Of a stretch of 64,000 nt of DNA, positions 17,615 through 28,132 are shown one piece after another. This DNA is from DATKIY01 sp963726755 (lineage in GTDB: Bacteria > Actinomycetota > Actinomycetes > JAHEKZ01). A program made the position numbers and the translations under genes. How positions within the stretch are numbered: position 1 is the first letter of the stretch; the number at the start of each line of letters is the position of its first letter. Location: the NCBI GenBank assembly GCA_963726755.1, contig CAVSDB010000003.1, positions 1,054,001 to 1,118,000 on the forward strand. The letters are read 5' to 3'. The notes below the pieces were generated by a model that saw nothing but the letters and a program-made list of their open reading frames with translations, did not search any database and was not told where the DNA came from.

Positions 17615-19107
17615 CTATTTCATCTGTCCAGACTGGAGCTGTCTGGCCACGCGCTCGACTTCGGCCCAGACGCGCAGCAGGTTGCCGCTCCAGATCTTGC
17701 CGATCTGTTCCTCGGTGTAGCCGCGGCGCACGAGTTCGAGCGTGACGTTGAACGTCTCGGCCGCGCTGTTCCAGCCGTCGACGCCGCCGCCGCCGTCGAA
17801 GTCGGACGAGATGCCGACGTGGTCGATGCCGATCAGCTTCACGGCGTAGTCGATGTGATCGACGAAGTCCTTGACGGTCGCGCGCGGCGGCGGCGGGTAC
17901 TTCGCGTTGATGTCGGCGAGCTTCGATCGTAGTCGGCGCGCTGCTCGGCGCTGAGCGCGTCGAGGCCGGCGTTGCCGCGTCCGCCGCGCCGCGCCGCGCC
18001 ACCACCGCCGCGCCGCCGCGCCCGCCTGCCGCCGCCGGGCTGCTCGACCGAGCATCCGCCGGCGCCGCGCCGGCCGCCGCGCCGGCACGCCGCGCACCGG
18101 CGCGCCCGGCACCTGCCGCCGCGCCGGCGCGCCGCCGCCGCCGCGCCGCCGCCGCCCAGCGGCCGTCCCGCGCCGGCAGCGCCGAACTCCTCGCGCAGCT
18201 GCGCCATCGCAGCCGCCGCGCAGCCGCGTCCCGGCGGATCGGCCTTCACGTACGACGCGAACGCGACGACCTGCACGACGCCGCCGTTCTTCTTCAGCGC
18301 CATCAGCTGCTCGTCGTCCATGTTGCGGCTGACGTCGGCGAGCGCGCGCACCGCCGAGTGCGACGCGATGATCGGCGCCTTCGACAGCGCGATCGCCTGC
18401 ATCATCGACTCCTTCGACGGGTGCGAGACGTCGACCATGATGCCCCACTTGTTCATCTCGGCGATCACCTGCTTGCCGAGCGGCGACAGGCCGTCCCACA
18501 TCCATTGCCGTCGGCTTCGCCGGTGTTCGAGTCGGACAGCTGGCTGTGGCCGTTGTGCGCGAGCGACATGTAGCGCGCCGCCGCGATCGTAGAACTCCTT
18601 GACGCGGCTGATGTCCGTCGCCGATCGGATAGCCGTTCTCGACGCCGATGACCGCGACCTTGCTTGCCCGACGCGTCGATGCGCCGCGACGTCGGCCGGC
18701 GTCAGCGCCAGGCCGATCTTGTCGGGCGCGATCTGCTCGGTCAGCCGGTGGATGGCGTCGAACTTCGCGATCGGCCTGACTTGTAGGCGCGGTCGTAGCC
18801 GGCCGGCGTGAAGGCGTCGGCGCTCTCCTGGCCGACGTAGACGATGAAGAACGAGACGTCGAGGCCGCCCTCGACCATCTTCGGCAGGTTGACCTGGTTG
18901 TCAGGTCGCATCGTGTAGTTGCAGTCGCGGCGTGAAGTTCGTCGGGCTGATGTCGTTGTGCGTGTCGAGCGTGATGACGCGCTCGTGGATGCCGCGCGCC
19001 TTCGCGACCAGGGCGGCATCGTCCTGCTGCGCTCGAACCACCGGAACCAGAGCAAAAGCTGCCGCGCCGATCGCCGCACTGAATCTGACCGCAATTCTCA
19101 TCTTCAT
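17615..19107 (-). CDS. Secreted membrane dipeptidase, peptidase family M19
   Basis: Signal peptide (MKMRIAVRFSAAIGAAAFALVPVVRA), then ITLDTHNDISPTNF, the zinc-binding HxD motif of renal dipeptidases. Further family blocks are VIGVENGYPIG, YMSLAHNGHSQLSDS, SHPSKESMMQAIALSKAPIIASHSAVRAL and LIGIDHVGISSDFDGGGGVDGW. The enzyme cleaves dipeptides, including D-amino acid or beta-lactam-like bonds in some members. A Gly/Ala/Arg-rich segment of roughly 80 residues (about 17930-18180) is inserted between conserved blocks. At least six single extra bases interrupt the frame; for example GYPIGTDISRVKEFYDRGARYM is recovered by removing two G residues near 18588 and 18625. Confidence 0.82.
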
Positions 19108-19174
19108 TGAGTCGCTCCTTCGAACGCCCGGATCCTACCCCAGACTGGCGCGCAGCGATTGACGGGCGGCCAGG

Positions 19175-19201
19175 GCAGTATTACTGTTACGGTAATACTG
19201 C
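19175..19201. promoter_or_regulatory. Operator palindrome of the first PadR gene
   Basis: GCAGTATTAC (19175-19184) and GTAATACTGC (19192-19201) are perfect 10-base inverted repeats with a 7-base spacer. They end three bases before the PadR ATG. A TTGACG at 19159-19164 could be the -35 element, so the palindrome would cover the -10 region and transcription start. Autoregulation by PadR is the expected role. Confidence 0.75.
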
Positions 19202-19204
19202 GCC

Positions 19205-19529
19205 ATGATCGACGCGCCCCTCACGCCCGCCGTCTTCCACGTGCTGCTGGCGCTTGCCGACGGCCCTCTGCACGGCTACGCGATCATGCAGGCCGTCGAG
19301 CGCACGGCCGGGCCAGGGCTGAGCACGGGGCCGGGCACCATTTACGGCACGATTCAACGGCTCGAAGACGGCGGCCTCGTCCGGGAGGTCGCCGCGCCGA
19401 AAACCGGCCGGCGGCGGCAGGTACGCGCTGACGCCGTCTGGCCGACGCGCGCTCGAGACCGAGGCGACGCGGCTCACGCGCCTGGCGCGGCTGGTGCGAA
19501 GCCGGCGCATCGCGCCCATTGAAGGCTGA
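19205..19529 (+). CDS. PadR family transcriptional regulator
   Basis: About 107 residues with one extra G near 19422. The winged helix reads LTPAVFHVLLALADGPLHGYAIMQ, then STGPGTIYGTIQRLEDGGLV, which is the recognition helix and wing typical of PadR. Correcting the shift yields YALTPSGRRALETEATRL, the family C-terminal strand and helix. The stop lies four bases before the ADOP permease gene, so the two are cotranscribed, and the palindrome directly upstream is its probable operator. The ligand, and whether it controls only this permease, are unknown. Confidence 0.88.
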
Positions 19530-19533
19530 ATCG

Positions 19534-22129
19534 ATGGCCTTCCGATTCCGCTTCTCGCTCGGGATCTATCGCCGGCTCCTCCACCTGCTTCCCGCACAGT
19601 TTCAGGGCCGTTTCGCCACGCAAATGGAAGAGGACTTCGCGGACCTGCTGGCGAGTCGCACATCGCGCGGTCCGATCGTGGGTCGCGCGTCAGCGTGGCG
19701 GCGGGCTCTCGTCGATCTCGCCCGCACGACCGCGCGCGAACGCCGGCACGGCTCGGCCGTGTCAGGATTGACGCTCGACATCAAGGAGGCTACCCGCCGC
19801 CTGGCGCGCACGCCGTGGTTCACGGCAACGGTGGTGCTGACGCTCGGCATCGGCCTCGCCGTCGCGACGCTGACGTTTTCGATCGTCGATGGGCTTTGGA
19901 TGCGGCCGCTGCCGTACGCGGATCCGGATCGGCTAGCCGCAACCTTCACGAGCCTCACGGCAGACCAGTTCTTGGGCGTCAGTCAGCAGACATCGGCGTT
20001 CGAGGGGACGGCCGGCTACTTCCAGGGTGGCCCCGCGCTTATCCTGCCGGCGTCCGGCGAGGCCGAGACATTGTTCACGCGACAGGCGCTCGTGACGTCA
20101 GGGTTCCTGGAGACGCTGGGAGTGAAGCCGCTCCTGGGCGCTTCAACGTTCGATGATGCCCCGGGCGCCGATGCGGCCGTAATCCTCACGCATCGGTTGT
20201 GGGTCTCTCGCTTTGGTGCGGATCGCGCCATCGTCGGCCAGTTCGCGACATTCCAGGATCGCCCACGCCGCGTCATCGCCGTGCTGGGTCCGGACTTCAC
20301 ATTCCCGACTGGCATCCCGGCTCTGGCGCCAGACGTTCTGACGCGACTCGAGGTCAAGCCTCCGGCTGCCGGCCGCTGGAGCACGATCCTCCGCCTCCAG
20401 CCGGACGTCTCAATGAAGCAGGCGGCTGATGTTGTCGGCGGCATCCTCACGTCCACGTCGGCGGCCCCGGGGCAGGTCGAAATGTGGAGATCACGCGGCG
20501 ACCCGGCCGTTCACCCGTTGTCGGAGTCTCTCATCGGCGAGTACGTCGGGCTGATGATGCAGTTGCTCCTGGCCGGCGTCTGTTTCCTGCTGCTGATTGC
20601 AACAGCCAATCTCGCGCATCTGCTCATCGCGAAGAGCGCCGGCAGAGCGCGCGAGGTCGCGGTCAGGCGCGCACTTGGCGCCAGGCGCGTCGAGATTGTT
20701 CGCCTCCTGGTCCTCGACGGCCTGCTGCTCTCTGTTGCCGGAGGGTTGGTCGCCTGGGCCCTCTCTGTCTGGGCGTTCGGCGCGGTGCGGTCCCTGGTCC
20801 CGGCCGCGATTCCGCGAGCCACGCAACTGGCCCTCGACTCACGTGTACTCGTCGGCGGCATCGCGTTCACGCTCGTCGTCGGCCTGCTCGCCGGCTTGCT
20901 TCCGGCCATTCAACTCTCGCGGCCTTCGACGGAAGACCTGCTGCAGCGCGGTGGCCGAGGCGCGTCACGGCGAGCACGGCTCGGCAAGATCCTGATCGCG
21001 CTCGAGGCCGCCCTTGCCGTCGTCCTGGTGGCCGGCGCGGGCCTGATGCTCAACAGCTTCGTGCGGCTCATGCGCGTCGATACGGGGTTTCACACTGACG
21101 GCGTCCTGCAGATGAACGTCGTCGTGCCGTCGGCGTTGAACGAACCCGGCGCTCATGACTATCTCAATCGAGCGATCGACCGGCTGCGGACATTGCCGTT
21201 CGTCACCGCTGTTGGCACGACGGACATGCCGCCACTCACGACGGCGTCGCGCGGCGTGTCGCTGCACGGCGGCGCAGCACCTGAACAAGGTCTCCAAGGA
21301 GATCTGCGAACGGTTTCGCCAGGCTACTTCGCCACACTCGGCATTCGGATGGTCGAAGGCCGGGAGTTCGAACGCGACCGACCCGCCGAGCGGTGATGAG
21401 TACGCGGTTCTGACTGAAGGCGCAGCCAAGGCCATGTTTCCTGGAGGATCACCGACGGGACGCCGGATCCGCGGCCTCGGCCACGAATACACCGTCATCG
21501 GCGTGGCCGCCGACATCAAGAACTTCAGCCTCAGGTCGCGGTCCGCTCTCATGTTGTATCTGTCGTCGGATCGCCATCGTCCCTCCTATGTGTACATCAT
21601 GGCGCGCGTGGCGCCGGGCCACCGGCTCGACGACGTCGCGGGACAGATGGCTCGCGAGGTGCGTCGCGTCGATCCGCGTGCGCCGTTTCTCAGCGTGAAG
21701 CCGCTCTCCGATCTTGTCGGCGATTCGCTCGCCGACACACGGCTGCAGGCGATTCTCCTCGGCGTGTTTGGCGTGTTGGCGCTCGCCGTGGCGGTGGCCG
21801 GCGTCTCGAGCGTGACGGCGTACGGCGTGACTCGCCGGACTCAGGAATTCGGCATTCGGCTGGCGCTCGGTTCTCGGCCCTCGCGCCTGGTGCGGCTGGT
21901 CGTTCGTGAGTCCCTGATCCCGGCCGTCGTCGGCGTCGCGGCCGGACTCGGCGCGGCGATCGCGCTCTCACGATTCCTCTCGCGGATGGTGTTCGGGATC
22001 ACAGCTCAAGACCCCGCGACGTTTGCCGGCGTGATTGTCGGACTCGTGCTCGCGGCCGTCGTCGCCAGCTACGTGCCCGCACGGCGCGCCAGCCGTCTCG
22101 ATCCGACTGTCGCCCTGCGCAGCGACTAG
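19534..22129 (+). CDS. ADOP-type ABC permease (MacB/FtsX fold)
   Basis: About 865 residues with one frame break near 21390. The N-terminal 70 residues (LGIYRRLLHLLPAQFQGRF, EEDFADLL) form the cytosolic segment typical of acidobacterial duplicated orphan permeases. After it come TM1, a large periplasmic MacB-like domain and three more TM helices, and then the same pattern repeats. FtsX signature stretches are ARAREVAVRRALGARRVEIVRLLVLDGLLLS and TRRTQEFGIRLALGSRPSRLVRLVVRESLIPA. No ATPase is adjacent. The role is probably mechanotransmission or efflux, as in MacB; the substrate is unknown. The PadR partner just upstream sets its expression. Confidence 0.88.
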
Positions 22130-23001
22130 CTCTTGCCGACGACGACGTTGACCGGCTGATCGATTCTGATTCTGAGAATCGTGCCGAGCGGCAGATCAAC
22201 GTCGGCTCCCTCGGTCGACGCAATCGTGCCGCCGCCGCCGACGAGCACGCCGACCATCGCGCCCTTCGCGCCGCCGAGCAGCCCGCCGGCGCTGGCGCTC
22301 ACCACGGCTCCGGAGCCCATCCGTGTTGCGTCTTCACTCACCTTCCCGTCGAGCACCTGTGTGATCGACGCCCGCAGCCTCAGGCGATCCGGGCCTGGCA
22401 CCAGCTCGTCGAACGACAACGTGATGCTGCCTTTGCGCTCGATCCTTCCGCCGGCGCGCACCGAGCTGACGAACCCGCGCAGCACCGTGCCGGCGGGCAC
22501 GAGTACGTCGGTGCCCTTCGCGAGATCGAGGATCGTCGTCGCCTCGAAGCGCTGGTCCATTTTGGCGGTGCCGGAGTTGAGTGAGGTCTGCAGACGCACG
22601 TCGAGCGCCGTGCCGACGTCAACGGTCATCATGCGCGGCTCTCTGACCGCCGCCGGCTTTTCGACACCAGCAGGTTGCGCGGCCGGGGTCAGGCCCGACT
22701 TGATGCGGAGCGTCTCGAGGCGATCGCGCACGTCGGCATAGTCGGCGCGCGGCACCGCGCCTTCCCTGCGCAATCTCACCTTCAGGTACGTGAGGTCGTC
22801 TTTGAGATCGGTGAGGGACTTCTCGACCATGGCCGAGAGCGTGGGATCCGTCTTCTTCAGTGCCGTGCCCTGCGCTCCGACCTCGGCAACCGCCGCCTCG
22901 AGGCGCGCGAGGTCAGCGGCGGTCACCGCCGCCTGCGCCGCCAGCGTCGCGGCCATCGCAACCATCACCACGACCGCCGACACTCGTCTCAACCTGCGCA
23001 T
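22126..23001 (-). CDS. Secreted protein of unknown function with glycine-zipper segment
   Basis: Intact, 291 residues. Signal peptide (VSAVVVMVAMAATLAAQAA), then a helical region (residues 30-90) that may be a coiled coil, a Pro/Ala linker and a beta-rich part beginning MMTVDVGTALDVRLQTSLNSG. This resembles TrbI/VirB10-like barrels, where DVPAGTxL phrases recur (DVLVPAGTVLRGFV, VDLPLGTILRIRID). A glycine-zipper stretch GAVVSASAGGLLGGAKGAMVGVLVGGGG could insert in a membrane. It converges on the ADOP gene with a 4-base overlap. No function assigned. Confidence 0.8.
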   Translation of the reverse strand: MRRLRRVSAVVVMVAMAATLAAQAAVTAADLARLEAAVAEVGAQGTALKKTDPTLSAMVEKSLTDLKDDLTYLKVRLRREGAVPRADYADVRDRLETLRIKSGLTPAAQPAGVEKPAAVREPRMMTVDVGTALDVRLQTSLNSGTAKMDQRFEATTILDLAKGTDVLVPAGTVLRGFVSSVRAGGRIERKGSITLSFDELVPGPDRLRLRASITQVLDGKVSEDATRMGSGAVVSASAGGLLGGAKGAMVGVLVGGGGTIASTEGADVDLPLGTILRIRIDQPVNVVVGKS

Positions 23002-23066
23002 TTCGATGCTCCTTCAGCCATTTTCGCCTGATCTTGAGACTCCGGACAGGGCACCGGGGTTGGTCT

Positions 23067-23128
23067 GCCCATTGCCCTTCCCCCTTTTGCCCTTCCCCTT
23101 TGCCCTTTGCCCTGTGCCCTCTGCCCTA
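23067..23128. repeat. CCCTTTG-type heptamer tract
   Basis: About 60 bases built from imperfect repeats of TTTGCCC (TGCCCTTCCCC, TTTGCCC, TGCCCTCTGCCC), strongly pyrimidine on this strand. It fills the gap between the ispG start and the divergent secreted-protein gene. Similar tracts occur at 40891-40920 and 41674-41695. Confidence 0.8.
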
Positions 23129-23142
23129 ACTATGATCACCTA

Positions 23143-24380
<1,238 letters not shown>

Positions 24381-24387
<7 letters not shown>

Positions 24388-24912
24388 CCCAGGTGCGTGA
24401 GCGCGGCAATGCCCGTTGCACTCGCCACGATTGCCGCCGAGAGGAATCCAACCATCAGCGGCGATCGTCTCGGCCCGACGACCGCGAGCCAGCCAATCAC
24501 ACCATTCATCGCGCCGATCAGCGCGGCCTGCCAGGTCATGTGGACAAACGCCGGCCAGGCAACCTGGCCGTACCACGGCAGCGGCGCGCCGTGCCGCAGC
24601 GCGAACCGCAGGTAATCCATGCCCCCGTGTATGAGTTGCCCGAGAATGCCGCTCAAGAGCGCGAGGATCGGTAGCAGCGCGCCGGCCACGAGCGAGAGCG
24701 CGAGCAAGGCCGCCGGACTCTGACGGTCGCGATCCAGCGCCCACATGACGACGGGAACTCCGAGCAGCAACGCCCACACCAAAGGCGACGCTCGCCGACT
24801 GCCCGACGCTCAACCGGAGGAACTCAGGACCGGCGGCCCACGTCATGGCGCCGGCCATGACGGTTACGGCCAGAAGCAGGACGACGAGACGGATCGCTCG
24901 AGCGGCGGTCAT
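24381..24912 (-). CDS. Small multi-pass membrane protein of unknown function
   Basis: About 175 residues when one frame break near 24790 is bridged. Four or five hydrophobic helices are visible: RLVVLLLAVTVMAGAMTWAAG, LVWALLLGVPVVMWAL, SLVAGALLPILALLSGILGQLI, AALIGAMNGVIGWLAVVG and LMVGFLSAAIVASATGIAAL. The pattern LIHGGMDYLRFALRHGAPLPWYGQ between helices is not one I recognise. It sits alone between ispG (convergent) and the divergent PadR gene. Confidence 0.65.
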
Positions 24913-25003
24913 CGGATGTCGGGAACTTAGACACCGCCGGCGGCGCCAGGTTCGTTTGTCGGGTGGCGCGATGCCAACCGCGCGGCCCGGCGCGCGTCTA
25001 AGC

Positions 25004-25034
25004 TTGACACCTGCTAGATAGCTGAACTATCTAG
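25004..25034 (+). promoter_or_regulatory. Promoter and operator palindrome of the second PadR gene
   Basis: TTGACA at 25004-25009 is a consensus -35 box. CTAGATAG (25014-25021) and CTATCTAG (25027-25034) form a perfect 8-base inverted repeat with a 5-base spacer, lying over the spacer and -10 region (TATCTA at 25028). Binding there would block RNA polymerase. The ATG of PadR follows 11 bases later. The palindrome differs from the one before the first PadR gene, so the two regulators should not cross-talk. Confidence 0.75.
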
Positions 25035-25045
25035 ATAGCTAACGC

Positions 25046-25363
25046 ATGACACGCTACCTCTCCGTCGCCGCCCTCACCGTCCTGCACGCCGTCGCCAGCG
25101 GCTCGGCCCACGGCTTCGACATCATCGATGCCACCGGACTGCCAGGCGGCACGGTCTATCCGGCCCTGACGCGCCTGCAGCGCGACGGCCTCGTCACATC
25201 AGACTGGGAAGATGTGTCGATCGCCCGCGCGGAAAAGCGACCGCCTCGGCGCTACTACCAGTTGACGCCCGCGGGCCTGGGCACGCTGAACGAGGCGCTC
25301 GCGCACCTGCACAGCCTGCGGCCCGTGCGGCGCCCCAAGCTGGCGCGGACGGGGCCGCGATGA
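25046..25363 (+). CDS. PadR family transcriptional regulator
   Basis: Intact, 105 residues, single winged-helix domain: LSVAALTVLHAVASGSAHGFDIID, GLPGGTVYPALTRLQRDGLV (recognition helix) and the wing RYYQLTPAGLGTLNEAL. There is little C-terminal dimerisation region, so it is a short PadR-s2 type. The stop overlaps the start of the ADOP permease gene by four bases (ATGA). With the promoter-operator just upstream it forms a self-contained regulator-permease unit, paralogous to the pair at 19205-22129. Confidence 0.92.
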   Translation: MTRYLSVAALTVLHAVASGSAHGFDIIDATGLPGGTVYPALTRLQRDGLVTSDWEDVSIARAEKRPPRRYYQLTPAGLGTLNEALAHLHSLRPVRRPKLARTGPR

Positions 25364-27948
25364 CGTCGATCGTCGCGCGCCTGCTTGGTGCCATCGCCTG
25401 GCTCGTGCCGTCGACCGATCGCGACGCGTGGCTGCGGGAATGGACGGCCGAGTTCAGTTATGCCCTCACCCGCCCGGGCTCGTCGCGACCGGCGCGATTC
25501 GGCGCGGCGCTGCGCCTCCGAAGCGCGCTGCGGCACGCGCTCTGGTTGCGAATGGAAGGATTCAGGATGGGCTCGATTCTGCAGGACCTGCGCTTTGCCT
25601 TGAGGCTGATGGCGCGTCAGCCGACGCTCACGATTGCGGTGATCGTGACGCTGGCGTTCGGCATCGGCGTCAACGCGGCGGTGTACGGCGTCGCGCGCGG
25701 CGCGATGCTGCGGCCGCTCCCCATTGCGGATGTCACCCGGGTCGTCGTCGCCTGGCAAACGGCGGCGGTGAACGGCAATCAAGCGGCCGTGTTTTCGTAC
25801 CCGGACTATCAGGACTGGATCTCGTCGGCTCGCGCGGTCGATCGGACCGCGCTGGTCTCAGCCGGCGTGGCCATTCTGACAGGTGTGCCGGATCCGGGCC
25901 GCGTGCAAAGCACCAGCGTGACGGCGGGCCTCTTCGAGCTACTCGGGCGGATGCCGCGCGGCCGTGCCATCGAGCCGGCCGATCAGATTCCCGGCGCCGA
26001 GCGCGTCGTCATCGTGAGCGACGTGTTTGGACGACAGCACTTTGGTGACCGCGATCCGATTGGCTCGCCGATCACGCTCGACGGGATCCCCAGGCGGATC
26101 GTGGGCGTGATGACCACCGACCCGCTGGCGGCGCTCTTCCCGCCGACGACCGACGTGTGGGTGCCGATCGTGCTTCGTCCACAGATCGCAACCGGCCGCG
26201 GCAATCGCAATTTCGTGGCGCTCGCGCACCTGGCGCCTGGATCGAGTGTGGACGCGGCGCAGGCGGAACTGGCCACGACGATGGCGCGGCTGGCGACGGA
26301 CTTCCCGGCGACGAACAAGGGCCGCGGCGCGCGCGTGGTGCCGGTGCAGGCGCAGCTGGCGTCCAGCGTGAGTTCCGGACTGCTGATCGCGTCGCTGGTG
26401 GCCGGGCTCGTGCTGCTGGCCGCGTGCGCCAACGTCGCCAACATGATTCTCGCGCGCAATTTTGAGCGCGCACGCGAATTCGCCGTCCGCGCCGCGCTCG
26501 GCGCGGGCCGGGCGCGCCTCGTCCGGCAGGTGCTTATCGAGAGCCTGATGTTGTCGCTCGTCGGCGGGGCGGTGGCCATCGCGCTGGTCATGGCGTTCGG
26601 AGCAGGCGCGGCGGCGAGGCTGTTGACGTCGTTGCCGAGGCAGGACGAGATTGGCGCCGACCCCGCCATCATCGTCGGCGGGCTGACGCTCTCGCTGCTG
26701 ACGGCGTTCGCCTCGGGTCTGCCAGCCGCGTGGCGCGTCGGCGGCGCGGCGAATGGCGCGTCGACGGCCCGGCACACGGCGGGCGGACTACGGGTCCGGC
26801 GCTGGCTCGTCGCCGGCCAACTGGGCGTGGCGATGCTGCTCCTTGTCGTCGGTGGGCTCCTGGTCCGGAGTTTCGAACGGATTCAGCGCGTCGACCCGGG
26901 CTTCGATCCCGGGCGTGTGGCGACGGTGCAGATTCAGCTGCCGAGGGCGTACGACACGGCAGACAAGGCCGTCGACTTTGTGGACCGGCTCGTGGCCTCC
27001 GTCGAACAGAATCCGGGCGTCGAGCGGGCGGGACTGTTCGGGCCGGTGCCGTTCAGCGGCCACCGCAATCGTTGGAGTGTGACGCGCGAGGGCGACCCGT
27101 TGCCCAACCCGGTGCTCACGGATCGATACATCGTGACGGGCGGGTCGCTCGCGGTCATGGGCGTGCGTCTGGCTGGAGGCCGTGCGTTCGAGCCGGCGGA
27201 CTTTTCAGTGGGCGGTCCGCCGGTGGCGATCGTGGACGACGTGTTTGCGGCGCAGATCTTCGGCGGGACTAATCCGGTGGGCCGGCACTTCAAGCTCGAG
27301 TCAAATCCGTGGACGACGATTGTGGGTTTGACTTCGCACGTCAAGCACTATGGCTTGGACGAAACGGGCCGGCCGCAGGTCTACATTCCGTTCGCGCAGG
27401 ATCCGGCGGGCTGGCTGAATCTGGTGGTGCGGGCGCGAACGGATGCGACGGCCATCTTGCCCGACATTCGTCGCGCGATCTTGCAGCTCGATCCGATGGC
27501 GCCGCCGTACGGGGCGACGTCGGTCGCGCAACTGCTGAGCGAGACGTTCGGCGATCGTCGTCTCGCGTCGGCGCTGGTTGGCGGCTTGGCGCTCGTGACT
27601 CTCGTGATTGCCGCGGCAGGGCTGTACGGCGCGATGGCGTTTTCGGTGTGGCGGCGCACGCGCGAAATCGGCGTCCGCCTCGCGCTCGGCGCGCGCCGGG
27701 CCGAGGTCTCGCGACTGGTGCTGGCCGAGGCCGCACGGATCGTGATGGTTGGAGCGGCGGCCGGAACGATCGGGGCGATGCTGGCCGTTCGGCTCGTGCG
27801 AACACTGCTCTTCGACACGGCCGCGTATGACCCGCTGACCTACGCGATCGTCGGCACCAGTCTCGCCGCCATCGCGCTCGCCGCCAGCTACCTCCCCGCC
27901 CGCCGCGCCGCCCGCATCGACCCCATTCAGGCACTGCGCATGGAGTAG
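25360..27948 (+). CDS. ADOP-type ABC permease (MacB/FtsX fold)
   Basis: Intact, 862 residues, and a clean reference for the family in this window. The cytosolic N-terminus (IAWLVPSTDRDAWLREWTAEFSYAL) is followed by DLRFALRLMARQPTLTIAVIVTLAFGIGVNAAVYGV (TM1), a periplasmic MacB-PCD domain, FtsX domain one (NFERAREFAVRAALGAGRARLVRQVLIESLMLS) and a second repeat ending VWRRTREIGVRLALGARRAEVSRLVLAEAARI. Eight TM helices are expected. No ATPase is encoded nearby. The gene is translationally coupled to PadR. Its stop runs straight into the large palindrome at 27948, which may act as its terminator. Confidence 0.93.
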   Translation: MTSIVARLLGAIAWLVPSTDRDAWLREWTAEFSYALTRPGSSRPARFGAALRLRSALRHALWLRMEGFRMGSILQDLRFALRLMARQPTLTIAVIVTLAFGIGVNAAVYGVARGAMLRPLPIADVTRVVVAWQTAAVNGNQAAVFSYPDYQDWISSARAVDRTALVSAGVAILTGVPDPGRVQSTSVTAGLFELLGRMPRGRAIEPADQIPGAERVVIVSDVFGRQHFGDRDPIGSPITLDGIPRRIVGVMTTDPLAALFPPTTDVWVPIVLRPQIATGRGNRNFVALAHLAPGSSVDAAQAELATTMARLATDFPATNKGRGARVVPVQAQLASSVSSGLLIASLVAGLVLLAACANVANMILARNFERAREFAVRAALGAGRARLVRQVLIESLMLSLVGGAVAIALVMAFGAGAAARLLTSLPRQDEIGADPAIIVGGLTLSLLTAFASGLPAAWRVGGAANGASTARHTAGGLRVRRWLVAGQLGVAMLLLVVGGLLVRSFERIQRVDPGFDPGRVATVQIQLPRAYDTADKAVDFVDRLVASVEQNPGVERAGLFGPVPFSGHRNRWSVTREGDPLPNPVLTDRYIVTGGSLAVMGVRLAGGRAFEPADFSVGGPPVAIVDDVFAAQIFGGTNPVGRHFKLESNPWTTIVGLTSHVKHYGLDETGRPQVYIPFAQDPAGWLNLVVRARTDATAILPDIRRAILQLDPMAPPYGATSVAQLLSETFGDRRLASALVGGLALVTLVIAAAGLYGAMAFSVWRRTREIGVRLALGARRAEVSRLVLAEAARIVMVGAAAGTIGAMLAVRLVRTLLFDTAAYDPLTYAIVGTSLAAIALAASYLPARRAARIDPIQALRME

Positions 27949-28122
27949 GGGACGGGTCAGTTTTCCACAGATCTGGCGGTTTGGGGGACAGGTCTCGGCG
28001 TGGCGCTCAGAGGGGACGGGTCTGGCTTGCGCTAGCAAGACCCGTCCCCGCACCACAGCCGGGAAGACCTGTGTAGACCTGTCCCCCAAACCGCCAGATC
28101 TGTGGAAAACTGACCCGTCCCC
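27948..28122. repeat. Nested 175-bp palindrome with perfect 48-bp arms
   Basis: Outer arms 27948-27995 and 28075-28122 are perfect inverted repeats of 48 bases. They begin GGGGACGGGTCAGTTTTCC and end GGACAGGTCT. Inside the loop lies a second palindrome with GGGGACGGGTCT at 28012-28023 and AGACCCGTCCCC at 28038-28049. The inner unit recurs at 35243-35278 and near 59889-59925. No open frame of note is inside. The structure suggests a compound REP/MITE-like element, which may also terminate the ADOP transcript. Confidence 0.9.
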
Positions 28123-28132
28123 GAGGTGCCTG

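Noticed and set aside
17615..19107. M19 dipeptidase as a pseudogene
   Set aside because: All metal-site motifs survive and every break is one extra base that can be removed without disturbing the family sequence, so decay is not supported.
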